A DNA stretch of 16,312 nucleotides from Chitinophagia bacterium (GTDB taxonomy: Bacteria > Bacteroidota > Bacteroidia > Chitinophagales > Chitinophagaceae). Position 1 is the stretch's first letter, and every line of letters begins with the position of its first letter. The stretch spans positions 1-16,312 of the forward strand of contig RGVM01000011.1 in the NCBI GenBank assembly GCA_010027295.1. Reading direction: 5' to 3'. The translations under genes were made by a program, and so were the position numbers. Positions 1 through 8,900 of the stretch are shown here, piece after piece. Under the pieces are notes generated by a model. That model saw only the letters and a list, made by a program, of their open reading frames with translations, was not told where the DNA came from and did not search any database.

Positions 1-1553
1 GGAGGCTTCCTCACCCTGGTTCTGCTGGTAGTTCTCGTAGCGGAACTCGGTGCCCAGTGCGATGTTGGTGAAGAAGCTGCCCGCCAGCTTCTTGGAGATG
101 TCGAAGTTGGTCGTGTTCTGACGGAACATCAGCGTGCCGGCGTCGAACTCCGTCTGGCGCAGGCCGTTGTTGTAGAAGCCCGACACGTTCAGGGTGTTCT
201 CGATGAAGAAGCCGAAGGAGTTCTGGCCGTACACGTTGCTCAGGTCGTACTTCCACTCACCCATGCGGCCCTTCAGGCCCGTGCCGAGGGAGATGTCGGA
301 GATGGTGGACGTGATCTCCGGGAGGAAGCCCTTGGGGTAGATGGCGGGGATGTTGGTCGACTGGAAGGGCATGCGGTAGAAGCCGGTGGAGTTGCCCTTG
401 CGCTGGCCGAGGATGCTGAAGAAGTAGAGCTCGGCATCGCCCTTTAGCTTCAGTGCGCCGTTGATGACGCCCTGTACGTTGCGGGTGCGCGACTGGCCGA
501 CGCGCATCTGGAAGTAGTCGCGCGTGACGCCGAGCTGTCCGAGAAGGGCGTTGCTGGCGGCATCGCCCGCTGTCCGGTTGTCGATATCCCCCGTGCGCTC
601 ACCCGAGCGGATGGTCGGCTCGCGCTGGTCGTAGTTCATCGTGACGTTAATGAAGCTGCCCTCGCGCTTGCCCAGCTGCCAGCCGTAGTTGAGGGTGGCG
701 GTGACCTTCTGGCCGTCCGTGACGCTGCGGTCCTCGTAGACGGGGTCCTTGCCCTGCGTGAAGATGCCGGGGTTCGAGTGGGTGTAGGCCTGGAAGGTGG
801 TGATATTGGCGCCGCGGCTGATGGTCGCCCGGCCCTTGTTCACGTCCTTGTTGAGCTGGATGTTGATGACGCCTGCGATGGCGTCGGAGCCGTACTGGGC
901 GGCCGCGCCGTCGCGCAGCAGCTCGATCCGGTCTATCGAGCCGGCTGCGATCGCGTTGAGGTCGGTACCCACGGTGCCCCTGCCCATCGTACCGTTGACG
1001 TTCACCAGCGCCGTCGTGTAGCGACGCTTGCCGTTGACCAGCACAAGGGTCTGGTCCGGTCCCAGGCCACGCACTGTGGCCGGGTCGATGTGGTCGGCGT
1101 CGAGTTGAACGACGGGGCGATGTTGTTGAGCATGTCCGTGATGTTGGTCTGCGGCAGCTGCGTGACCAGCGACTTCAGGTCGAAGACGTCGACCGGAGCC
1201 GTGGATTCCAGCTTACTGCGGGGAAGGCCGCGCGTGCCCGTCACGACGACTTCGCTGATCTCGCCTGCGGCGGGACTCAGCCTGACGGAGAGGGAGCCCT
1301 CGCCAGAAACCTTCACGGTGCCAGTTGTATAGCCCGCATAGCTCACTTCTAGGGTGGCGCCGTTTTCGGTGTTGATGGTGAATTTCCCGTCCTCACCGGT
1401 GAGGGTGCTTGTACGGGTGCCTTTGACGGTGACCGTCGCGCCCGCCAGGGGCTTGCCGCCCTCGTCGGATACGGTGCCGCTGCGTGACTTCTGCTGCGCC
1501 ATCGCCATGCCCGAAAGCAGGACCGATAGTAGCAGGATGCATGTGCGTTTCAT
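1..1553 (-). pseudogene. TonB-dependent outer-membrane receptor, frameshifted and cut by the window start
   Basis: The product resembles a TonB-dependent receptor that moves a ligand across the outer membrane using TonB energy. From the ATG at 1553 there is a signal peptide (residues 1-20, ending AMAQ), a carboxypeptidase-regulatory-like beta-sandwich (about 24-95, 'GGKPLAGATVTVKG'), and the plug start 'EISEVVVTGTRG'. The frame then breaks at about 1102-1108: the initial frame runs to a stop near 1002, while the adjacent frame carries the rest of the plug ('DHIDPATVRGLGPDQTLVL', 'IELLRDGAAAQYGSDAIAG') and barrel strands, open down to base 1. As I recall the family, about 7-8 residues between 'APSFNS' and 'DHIDPA' are absent, so a deletion of roughly 22 bases is more likely than a single-base slip. 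No SusD partner lies beside it, so it is better called a general TonB receptor than SusC. The ligand is unknown. It could be a real pseudogene or an assembly error. Confidence 0.85.
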
Positions 1554-1588
1554 CGCGAATGTTTTGGTTTAATCTTCTATCGTTGCAA

Positions 1589-1608
1589 GTTCGACAAAAT
1601 GTCCGAAC
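1589..1608. promoter_or_regulatory. Imperfect inverted repeat upstream of the TonB receptor gene
   Basis: Arms GTTCGACA and TGTCCGAAC are separated by three A residues; one arm has a single bulged C. It lies 36-55 bases upstream of the receptor ATG at 1553, where an operator or the 5' end of the leader could sit. Only the symmetry is seen; a regulatory role is a guess, and I found no convincing Bacteroidota promoter (TTTG / TAnnTTTG) in register with it. Confidence 0.3.
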
Positions 1609-1677
1609 ACATTACATTTTCTTAACACAATAATGAATAGGTTGGTTCGGGACAGAGAGAGGAGGATTTTCAGGCAC

Positions 1678-2601
1678 TCATGCCTTCCTCCGGCGGGGCA
1701 GGAACCTGCCCGTGCGATCCATGTAGTCGCGGTAGGCGGGGTATTTGCCGGCGGAAATCTCCTCGGAGAAATCGGAGCTGCCCCGGAACAGGATGACCAG
1801 GAGTACGCATCCGGCCACTGTCCAGTTGAGCCATTCACCGGTGGCGGCGACGCTGAAGAGGTAGAAGACGATCCAGATGCCCTGCTCCGCTGCATAATTG
1901 GGATGCCTGACGAAGGCCCAAAGGCCGGTTTGCACGAATCCGTCGGCATAGGGACCGGGGGCTTCGCCGGCCAAGAGGCGTCGGTGCTTCTCGGTCTGGA
2001 AATCGTACTGCTGCTGGTCGGCGATGTATTCCAAAGCGAGTAGGCACAGGAACACGAGCGACAGGAGTATGTCAGCCGCCGTCAGTCCATCTTGGGCGCC
2101 CGTTCCGAGGGGTGAGAGGACGGGCAGTGTGAACAGGAATATGAGGAGGTTCTGGTAGGTGCATATGAACAGGAGGTTGAAGAGTGTCCATACGAGGGGG
2201 TGGCGGAAGCCCGGCCTCTGCCGGAGCACGCCCCAGCGGTAGTCTTCCTCACCCTCCCAGAAGCGCCAGCTATAGCCGCCCCGGCGGGCGAAGTTGTAGG
2301 TAAGCCTGACGGCCCAGGCGGTGACCAGTACCGACATGAGCACCATGCGTGCATTCCAGCCGCCCTGCGCCGTCATGTCCCAGGCATAGAAGGCCGGTAG
2401 GATACTCCACAGCTTGTCCACCTGCGAGTGGTTGCCCGTGGCCTGTCCCACCCCGAAAGTCAGCGCGATGGAGCCGGTCAGTATCCAGGCTGTACGCAAT
2501 AGGATCTTCGTCTGTAACCCGTTCGGGGGTGTGCCCAGGTACCAGGCGAGCACGGGTATCAGGATGACCGTGGCCGAAAGGAAGCGGAGGGTGCGTGCCA
2601 T
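1678..2601 (-). CDS. DUF1295 / steroid 5-alpha-reductase-like membrane protein
   Basis: This is a 307-residue polytopic inner-membrane protein of the DUF1295 family (PF06966), related to steroid 5-alpha reductases and isoprenylcysteine methyltransferases. Hydrophobic segments lie at about 7-24, 36-52, 85-100, 135-160, 175-192 and 243-272. Family blocks include 'VDKLWSILPAFYAW' (61-74), 'ARRGGYSWRFWEGEEDYRW' (105-123) and the C-terminal 'VRHPNY' (231-236), followed by a Glu at 239, the region that binds the cofactor in related enzymes. I chose the ATG at 2601, because the upstream in-frame extension to 2673 is not hydrophobic, uses atypical codons and would run into the space shared with the divergent fucosidase gene. 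The gene is divergent from the fucosidase and lies 124 bases upstream of the TonB receptor on the same strand. The substrate is unknown; reduction of a lipid-like double bond is a family-level guess only. Confidence 0.88.
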   Translation of the reverse strand: MARTLRFLSATVILIPVLAWYLGTPPNGLQTKILLRTAWILTGSIALTFGVGQATGNHSQVDKLWSILPAFYAWDMTAQGGWNARMVLMSVLVTAWAVRLTYNFARRGGYSWRFWEGEEDYRWGVLRQRPGFRHPLVWTLFNLLFICTYQNLLIFLFTLPVLSPLGTGAQDGLTAADILLSLVFLCLLALEYIADQQQYDFQTEKHRRLLAGEAPGPYADGFVQTGLWAFVRHPNYAAEQGIWIVFYLFSVAATGEWLNWTVAGCVLLVILFRGSSDFSEEISAGKYPAYRDYMDRTGRFLPRRRKA

Positions 2602-2695
2602 GGCAGTTGTGTTGGGTCGCCTGCAAGTAAAGGGTTTCCAGAGGGAATTCCCTATTTTCAATATAACAATCACAACCCCTCAAACTAGACGGACC
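2602..2695. promoter_or_regulatory. Divergent intergenic region with a 12-bp perfect palindrome (2642-2653)
   Basis: These 94 bases must hold the promoters of both the DUF1295 gene (minus) and the fucosidase operon (plus). They contain the perfect palindrome AGGGAATTCCCT at 2642-2653, about 43 bases from the fucosidase ATG and 41 bases from the DUF1295 ATG, so nearly central. An A+T-rich stretch follows (2653-2674). The central placement fits an operator serving both directions, but no regulator gene is present in the window. I see no clean TAnnTTTG element on either strand. Confidence 0.35.
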
Positions 2696-4012
2696 ATGGG
2701 CAGATGCCTGGCATTCGCGATCCTCCTATCCCTTTGCACCTCATCAGATGCACAGTACCGGCCCACGGCGGAGAATCTCCAGCAGCGCCAGGCCTTCCAG
2801 GAAAACCGATTCGGGTTGTTTATACACTGGGGGCTTTCCAGCGTGCTCTCCGACGGCGAGTGGGTGATGGAGCAGAAGGGGATCCCCTTCCGTGATTACC
2901 AACGGCTTGGCCGGGTTTTCAACCCCGTCGACTACGATCCGGCGGCGTGGGTTTCCATGGCCAGGCAGGCCGGGATGCGCTATATCGTGTTCATCACCCG
3001 CCACCACGACGGGTTCTCGAACTGGGACACGAAGTTGTCCGACTGGAAGGTCACTAACACACCCTACGGGAAGGATGTCCTGAAAATGCTGGCCGAGGAA
3101 TGCCAGCGACAGGGCATCCGCCTCGGACTATACTATTCCACCCTCGACTGGTCGCGCGAAGACTACCCCCACCTGACGGGCCGCACCGGCAAAAAGGCCG
3201 GCCGTACGGGCAAGGGGGACTACAATTCCTATCTGGCTTTCATGAAGGGCCAGCTCACGGAGCTGCTGACGGGATATGGCCCCATCCAGTGCATCTGGCT
3301 CGACGGACACTGGGACCAGACCGAGCCGGAGGGGGCTGCCGACAGGCGTTCCCGCATCGACTGGAAATATGATGAACTCTACGGACTCATCCACCGTCTT
3401 CAGCCCGCCTGCCTCATCGGTAACAACCACCACCTCGACCCGATTCCGGGAGAGGACTTCCAGATGTTCGAACAGGATCTCCCTGGCCAGAACCGCTCCG
3501 GTCTCAGCTTCCAGCAGGCCTCCAGCCTTCCCCTGGAATCCTGCATCACCATGAACGGTTCCTGGGGCTTCAATATTCGCGACACCCGGTACAAGTCGAC
3601 CGCGCAGATCGTGCGTACCCTTGTGGGTGCGGCCGGCCGCAACAGCAACCTGCTCCTCAACGTGGGCCCCATGCCCAACGGGGAGGTGCAGCCGGAGTTC
3701 CGCGACACCCTGCGCAAGGTGGGCGACTGGGTTCGGCAATACGGCTACACGATCTATGGGACCCGCGGCGGTCCCATGGTCCCCGAGGAAGGGGCCGTCA
3801 CCACGCAGGACGAACGGAACGTCTACCTGCATGTCCTTCACCCCCCTGCCAACGGTCGGGTTTTCGTGCCGGGCAGTTACGACCGAAAGTCTGTCACCAC
3901 ACAGCATGGCAGCGTCTCCGTCATTTTCACCGACCCACAGGGTATCACGCTGGACGTTTCCAGGCTCGACATGTCCGGGCAAGATGCCATCGTTGTCCTC
4001 CGGAAGTCCTGA
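2696..4012 (+). CDS. Secreted GH29 alpha-L-fucosidase
   Basis: This 438-residue enzyme should hydrolyse terminal alpha-L-fucose from glycans by a retaining mechanism, probably in the periplasm. A signal peptide covers about 1-19 (MGRCLAFAILLSL...SSDA). The GH29 barrel follows: 'FGLFIHWGLSSV' (39-50), 'RHHDGFSNWDTKLSDW' (102-117), and 'IWLDGHWD' (200-207), in which D203 is the expected nucleophile. 'FEQDLPG' (258-264) and 'NGSWGFN' (287-293) line the remaining active site, and 'GRNSNLLLNVGPMPNGEV' (314-331) is the classic block closing the barrel. A small C-terminal beta region spans about 365-438. I chose the ATG at 2696 because it gives the signal peptide; the open frame upstream runs over the divergent gene. 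The chagasin-like lipoprotein begins 10 bases downstream. The acid/base residue cannot be fixed without alignment, so linkage preference (alpha-1,2 versus alpha-1,3/4) is open. Confidence 0.95.
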   Translation: MGRCLAFAILLSLCTSSDAQYRPTAENLQQRQAFQENRFGLFIHWGLSSVLSDGEWVMEQKGIPFRDYQRLGRVFNPVDYDPAAWVSMARQAGMRYIVFITRHHDGFSNWDTKLSDWKVTNTPYGKDVLKMLAEECQRQGIRLGLYYSTLDWSREDYPHLTGRTGKKAGRTGKGDYNSYLAFMKGQLTELLTGYGPIQCIWLDGHWDQTEPEGAADRRSRIDWKYDELYGLIHRLQPACLIGNNHHLDPIPGEDFQMFEQDLPGQNRSGLSFQQASSLPLESCITMNGSWGFNIRDTRYKSTAQIVRTLVGAAGRNSNLLLNVGPMPNGEVQPEFRDTLRKVGDWVRQYGYTIYGTRGGPMVPEEGAVTTQDERNVYLHVLHPPANGRVFVPGSYDRKSVTTQHGSVSVIFTDPQGITLDVSRLDMSGQDAIVVLRKS

Positions 4013-4022
4013 ACTTTTCCCC

Positions 4023-4421
4023 ATGCCCATCCACAGCCTGCCGGGCCGCTTCACCCGCTTGATGACATTGGCTACACTGCTACTCATTGGCGGATGTCGT
4101 AGCACGGGCAAGCTGGCTTGTCCTCCCCCCGCCCCATCCTACGTACTTCGAATGGGGGGGAGGATTTCCATTTCCCTGGCATCCAATCCTTCCACCGGCT
4201 TTGCATGGGCCTGGGAGAATAGGGACAAAGTCACCAATATCGACTCTATTGGCAGATCCTTCCACTCCAATCGGCCAGGGCTGCCGGGCAGCGGGGGCTG
4301 TGAGACCTGGACTTTCACAGCGAAGGCCCTCGGTACCGACAGCCTGCGCATGGTCTACAGAAGGGAGTGGGAACCAGGTTCCGCCCTCCAGACACGGGTC
4401 GTCGGGATACGGGTGCAATGA
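4023..4421 (+). CDS. Chagasin/ICP-type (I42) peptidase-inhibitor lipoprotein
   Basis: The 132-residue product has a lipoprotein signal ending in the lipobox 'LIGGC' (Cys25), then one inhibitor domain. All three chagasin loops are recognisable: 'NPSTGFAW' (55-62, usual NPTTGY), 'GSGGCETWTF' (89-98, usual GxGG) and 'RREWEPG' (113-119, usual RPWE). The family blocks the active site of papain-like cysteine peptidases. An alternative ATG at 4062 would still keep the lipobox. The gene is 10 bases behind the fucosidase, and its TGA overlaps an ATG (ATGA at 4418-4421) that opens the next frame. The first arginine-for-proline change in the third loop (RREWE for RPWE) and an extra Cys93 beside the second loop may alter binding. 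Likely role, by inference: protecting the cell surface from host or competitor cysteine peptidases. Confidence 0.85.
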   Translation: MPIHSLPGRFTRLMTLATLLLIGGCRSTGKLACPPPAPSYVLRMGGRISISLASNPSTGFAWAWENRDKVTNIDSIGRSFHSNRPGLPGSGGCETWTFTAKALGTDSLRMVYRREWEPGSALQTRVVGIRVQ

Positions 4422-4501
4422 AACCGTTCACGTTCTGGGGCAATAGTTTGCCTGCTATTCCGTTATTTTGCGGAGCCCTGCCTCAAGAGGGCGTCCGCCC
4501 T

Positions 4502-5029
4502 ATGCCCAGACCCAAGCCCACTCCCACCGTCGAGGTGCCGCAAAGGACCGAGCTCCGTTCATCCCGCGAAATGCGCCGGAGTAAGAGGAAAAAGGCCCGT
4601 AAATGGTCCATTGCCATTTGGGGCGTGCAGGCGGTAGTGTCTGCGATTTTCCTGATGCAGGGTATCATGAAACTCGTAATCCCGAACGACCAGCTAGCAT
4701 TCACGATGCCCTGGGTAAGCCTGGCTCCGACCTGGCTTGTTTCGCTGATCGGATTTGCGGAAATCGTGGTGGCCTCCCTGCTGATCGGGCCTGCATTGCT
4801 GCGCTACAGGCCTGAATTGTGCATCAGGGCCGGATTGGTGCTGCTCTTCTTCATGATAATTGCAGTCACCTACCATGTGATGAAGAGGGAGTACGGGGCC
4901 ATACCCTACAACATCCTGGTGATGCTGCTCACGGGTTTTATCATCTGGGGCAGGTTGCGCAAGGACCCCATACGTCCTCGTGACCCTTCCCCTCAGCCGC
5001 CACCCCTGAATCGCAGCGGATTTTTCTAA
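4502..5029 (+). CDS. DoxX-like four-helix membrane protein
   Basis: The 175-residue product has a very basic N-terminus (about 16-34, with RRSKRKKARK) and four membrane segments (35-58, 78-100, 107-126, 133-151). The first helix carries the family pattern 'FLMQGIMKL' (50-58). DoxX-like proteins are small inner-membrane proteins, some linked to respiratory or redox complexes; the exact role here is unknown. The start is uncertain. An ATG at 4418 overlaps the stop of the inhibitor gene (ATGA), which would suggest coupling, but the 28 added residues use codons unlike the rest of the operon and do not resemble the family, so I prefer 4502; 4571 is also possible. A near-match to a Bacteroidota -7 element (TTATTTTG, 4462-4469) precedes 4502 at a reasonable distance, but lacks a well-spaced TTTG partner. 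The gene converges on the cold-shock gene, with 16 bases between the stops. Confidence 0.75.
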   Translation: MPRPKPTPTVEVPQRTELRSSREMRRSKRKKARKWSIAIWGVQAVVSAIFLMQGIMKLVIPNDQLAFTMPWVSLAPTWLVSLIGFAEIVVASLLIGPALLRYRPELCIRAGLVLLFFMIIAVTYHVMKREYGAIPYNILVMLLTGFIIWGRLRKDPIRPRDPSPQPPPLNRSGFF

Positions 5030-5045
5030 TTGTTTAAAAACTTTA

Positions 5046-5486
5046 TCAGGCGTTCTTCACCTCTAGTGCAACGGGGCCCTTCGGGCTATCCCCAGGTTTG
5101 TAGATCACTCTGCCGTTCTCCGTTAGTGGCTCAAGGATGTCGTTGACATGTACGAAGACGCTTTCCCGTGTTTTCAGATCTCGTATGAAACCGAATCCCC
5201 TTGTTTCATTGAAGAAAGTCAGTACCCCTTCCCTCGTACCGGGCTCCATGGGCTCTTGCGTCTGACGCGGTACGCTGATCTCTATCTCCTCCAATGACAC
5301 TTCACGACGCTGGTTCGGATCGGGAGGTGTGGAGGTAAGGTTGCCATCGGCATCCAAATAGGCCATCATGCCATCCGTTCCTCCGCTTTCAGACTGCTGC
5401 CGGCGCTCCTTCTTGCGCTCCTCCTTCTCCTTCTTGGCCTGCAGCTTTTTCTTCTCCCTTTCCTTCTTGTTCCATGAATCTGCCAT
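5046..5486 (-). CDS. Cold-shock-domain protein with basic N-terminal extension
   Basis: The 146-residue product has a highly charged Lys/Glu-rich N-terminus (6-30), likely a helix or coiled coil, then 'GMMAYLDADGNLTSTPPDP' (39-57), and a C-terminal cold-shock OB-fold (about 85-146). The nucleic-acid-binding motifs are visible: RNP1-like 'RGFGFI' (96-101) and RNP2-like 'VFVHV' (110-114). The cold-shock domain binds single-stranded RNA or DNA and melts RNA structure. The same layout (SWNKKEREKK start plus middle motif plus CSD) is common in Bacteroidota, especially Chitinophagaceae as I recall, and supports the taxonomic call. The ATG at 5486 gives the usual start. It is convergent with the DoxX-like gene and divergent from susC. 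Confidence 0.92.
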   Translation of the reverse strand: MADSWNKKEREKKKLQAKKEKEERKKERRQQSESGGTDGMMAYLDADGNLTSTPPDPNQRREVSLEEIEISVPRQTQEPMEPGTREGVLTFFNETRGFGFIRDLKTRESVFVHVNDILEPLTENGRVIYKPGDSPKGPVALEVKNA

Positions 5487-5912
5487 ACGTGGGTATTAGT
5501 GTCATCCCAGGGTGGGGTATTTCTGATGCCAATGGACATTCGTCCAAATATTCCCTGAGACACATGAAATTACGCATTTTCCTGAAACTCCCCGAAATAC
5601 CCGCCGCAGACTGGCTGCTACCAACCGCTTCCCGGACCACCCCGCCGATGGGGGGCGTCTTATGCAAAAATCGAATTACCGCTTTTTTAATGTGTTTTTC
5701 CCCGGCTTGTACCGCCCTGTATTATGAACTTTTTAACATCCATCTTGTTTCGTAGCCTCAGAAGGCAGCCGTTTCGCCGTTTTCGGGCCGGGAAAGTCAA
5801 TAATCCCCTATAAAGTATGCACTTTTCCGGCGAAGCGCTACACGGTTTGCCCCTTCGATGCAGGGTCATTGATTGCCAAGCTGTTCAAACCATCAATAAA
5901 AACCATACGCTC
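5487..5912. promoter_or_regulatory. 426-base intergenic region between the cold-shock gene and susC
   Basis: No credible gene is seen here; the region is richer in A+T than its neighbours. It should hold the promoter of the cold-shock gene (minus) and the promoter and leader of susC (plus). Its most marked structure is the inverted repeat at 5782-5834, listed separately. On the minus strand an AATATTTG stretch (around 5545-5552) is a weak -7 candidate for the cold-shock gene. I found no convincing TTTG / TAnnTTTG pair for susC and no known riboswitch. Confidence 0.5.
5782..5834 (+). promoter_or_regulatory. Long inverted repeat in the susC leader
   Basis: The arms GCCGGGAAAGT (5787-5797) and ACTTTTCCGGC (5821-5831) pair over 11 positions with a single G-U pair. 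After a two-base bulge (5785-5786) the outer bases TTC (5782-5784) pair with GAA (5832-5834). The loop is 23 bases and A+T-rich. The structure ends 78 bases before the susC ATG at 5913. It could be a leader-RNA hairpin, a target of an antisense RNA, or a DNA operator. No T-run follows it, so it is not an intrinsic terminator on the plus strand. Confidence 0.5.
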
Positions 5913-8900
5913 ATGAGAAGGATGTTAATGCATGCCTTTTGGATGTTGCTGGCGATACCCATGGCGGTGTCAGCCCAGAACGTCACCGTCAAAGGCAAGG
6001 TTACGGACGAGGCGGGTGCCCCGCTGTCTTCCGCGACCGTACAGGTCAAGAATTCCAATACCGCCGCCACTACGGACGCGCAGGGTATGTTCACCATTAC
6101 CGCAAGCCCGGGTTCCATCCTGGTGGTGTCCGCCGTCGGGTTCGAGAATCAGGAGGGCGTCGTGAAGGGCTCCAGCCTGAACTTTTCGATGGTGACGGAT
6201 ACGAAGTCGCTCTCGGAAGTGGTCGTCACGGGCTTCGGCGGTTCGCAGATCCGCCGGGAGCTCACCGGTAACATCGCACGGGTCAAGGCCAAGGACATCG
6301 AGTACCTGCCGCTGCCCAGCGTCGACCAGGCCCTGCAGGGCAAGGCCGCCGGGGTGTTCGTGAACGCACAGTCGGGCAAGCTCGGACAGGCTGTCACCGT
6401 GCGGGTGCGGGGCAACTCCTCCATCAGCGCCAGCAGCCAGCCGCTGTACGTGCTCGATGGTACGCCCATCACCACGAACGACCAGAGCTCCTACGGTGGT
6501 GACATGAACCCGCTGACCGACCTCAACCCGAACGACATCGAGTCCATCGAAGTCCTCAAGGACGCCTCGGCCGGCGCCATCTACGGTGCCCGTGCCGCCA
6601 ATGGTGTGGTGCTCATCACCACCAAGAGGGGCAAGGCCGGCAAGACCAGCGTTACATTCAACGTGCAGACGGGCTATGCCGAAGCCACCAAGCGCCTGGA
6701 AATGCTCAACTCGGAGCAATATGCCGAGCTGATCCTGGAAGGCGCCGCCTACCGCGACAAGCTCGACGGTACACCCATCACTGACCCCAACAGCTGGACG
6801 GCATACGTCAAGGGCGATGTGATGGACTATTATAGTTATGGTGAGTGGTCGAAAGACCCCAAGAAGACATACGACTGGCAGGACGTCGTATTCCAGCGCG
6901 GACCCTATCAGCAGGCCGACCTGCAGGTGCGCGGCGGTACCGATCGTACCAAGTTCTTCACTTCCTTCCAGCACCTCGACCAGACGGGTACCATCGTGGG
7001 AAATAAGCTGACACGCTCCACCGCCCGCCTGAACCTCGATCAGAAGGCCAACGAGTGGCTGGACCTGGGTGTATCGCTCAGCCTCTCCCGCACCTGGAAC
7101 CGCAGGCTTCCCGACGACAACGCCTTCTCCAACCCCCTGCAGGCCATCGCCCTCATGCCGATGACGCCGTTCAAGGACCCCACAACGGGCCTCGACGCGG
7201 GCACACCTCCCGGTGATGTCAACGTCCCCGTGTACTACAACCCGCTGCTGACGGTGAAATACGGCCGCTTCGCACAGGACGTGTACAGGACTTTCGGTAA
7301 CGCCTATGCGCAGGCCAAAATCCTCCCCGGACTGACCTTCAAGACGGAATTCGGACTGGACTATCTGAGCCAGAACGAGGAGAGCTATTTCCGTTCCGAG
7401 ACCATCCGCAACCAGACGCGCGCTGTAAGGGGCGTGGGAAGCAACCTGGGTGCCTTCGTCACCAACTTCAACACCAACTCGTACTTCACCTACAAGCTGA
7501 ACCGCAAGGTCCACGACCTAACGGTGACTGCGGGTATGCAGTATCAGGAGTCCGCCTCCAAGTACAACTTCACCGAGGGCACGGACTTCCCCTCCAACTC
7601 CTACACCAAGGTGGCCAGTGCCGCCACCAAGTCGGGCGGCAGCTCCTCGCAGTCGGACTTCCGCTTCCTGTCCTACTTCGCCAGGGCCAACTACACCCTG
7701 ATGGACAACTACATCCTGGCGCTGAGTGGCAGGATCGACGAGTCCTCGCGCTTCGGTAAGAACTCGCGTCAGGGCTTCTTCCCCGCCGCTTCCGCCGGAT
7801 GGATCATCACCAACGAGAAGTTCATGCGGAAGCTCCCGGTCGTGAGCTTCCTGAAGCTCCGCACCTCCTACGGCATCGTGGGCAATGCCGAGATCGGTAA
7901 CTTCCCGCAGCTGGGCCTCTTCGCCGGTGACGCCGGATACGCCGGGAACGCCGGCCAGCGTCCCTCGCAGCTCTCCAACCCCGACCTCAGCTGGGAGACC
8001 ACCGCCCAGCTCGACGCAGGCCTCGACTTCGGTATCCTCAACAACCGCATCACGGGCGAGATCGACTACTACGAGAAGCAGACCTCCGGCCTCCTCCTCT
8101 CCGTCAACATCCCCGCCACGACCGGCTTCAACAGCCAGGTGCGCAACGTGGGCAAGCTCGAGAACAAGGGCTGGGAGTTCGTCCTGAACACCCAGAACCT
8201 GGTGGGCAAGTTCAAGTGGTCCACCAACATCAACCTCGCCATGAACCGTGGCAAGGTGACCGACATCCAGGGCCAGATCATCGAAGGCGGTGTCAGCAGC
8301 ATGAACCGCGTCGAGGAGGGCTACAACGTCGGTGTCTTCTTCACACCCGAGTTCGCCGGCGTAGATCCCGCCAACGGGAACGCGCTCTTCTACAAGAACA
8401 CCAAGAAGGCCGACGGCACGCGCGACCGCACAACCACTTCGGTATATTCAGAGGCGCAGCGTGTGGTCGTGGGCGATCCCAACCCGGACCTCATCTACGG
8501 CTTCACCAACAACTTCTCCTACAAGGGCTTCGACCTGTCCGTCTTCTTCAACGGGGTCGCCGGCAACCAGAACAACATCTACGGCATGGGCCGCTACTCC
8601 TCGGCGAGCATGCTCTACGAGGACAACAACACGGCCGACCAGCTTCGCCGCTGGCAGAAGCCCGGTGATGTCACCGACATCCCCCAGGTGCGTCTGTACC
8701 GCGTGAACGGCTCGCAGGCCAGCAGCCGTTACATCGTCGACGGCTCCTACATGCGCCTGCGCAACGTGACACTGGGTTACACCTTCTCGGGACAGATGCT
8801 GCGGAAGGTAAAGATGGAGAAGGCCCGCATCTACGTATCGGCCCAGAACCTCATGACGTTTACCAAGTATCCCTACTGGGACCCCGAGGTCAATGCCGAC

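Noticed and set aside
2414..2695. Longer N-terminus for the fucosidase from upstream in-frame ATGs
   Set aside because: The extension overlaps the divergent DUF1295 gene and would bury the clear signal peptide starting at 2696.
3128..4111. Minus-strand open frame opposite the fucosidase
   Set aside because: Antisense shadow of a clear GH29 gene; no recognisable domain and composition typical of a shadow frame.
5817..5912. Earlier ATG for susC at 5817
   Set aside because: It would put 32 extra residues ahead of a normal signal peptide and place the inverted repeat inside the gene; ATG 5913 is the better start.
5970..7514. Long open frame on the minus strand (over 500 codons) opposite susC
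   Set aside because: It lies fully antisense to the intact susC gene and its product is low-complexity, rich in Gly, Val, His and Arg, without family motifs; high G+C coding DNA often gives such antisense frames.
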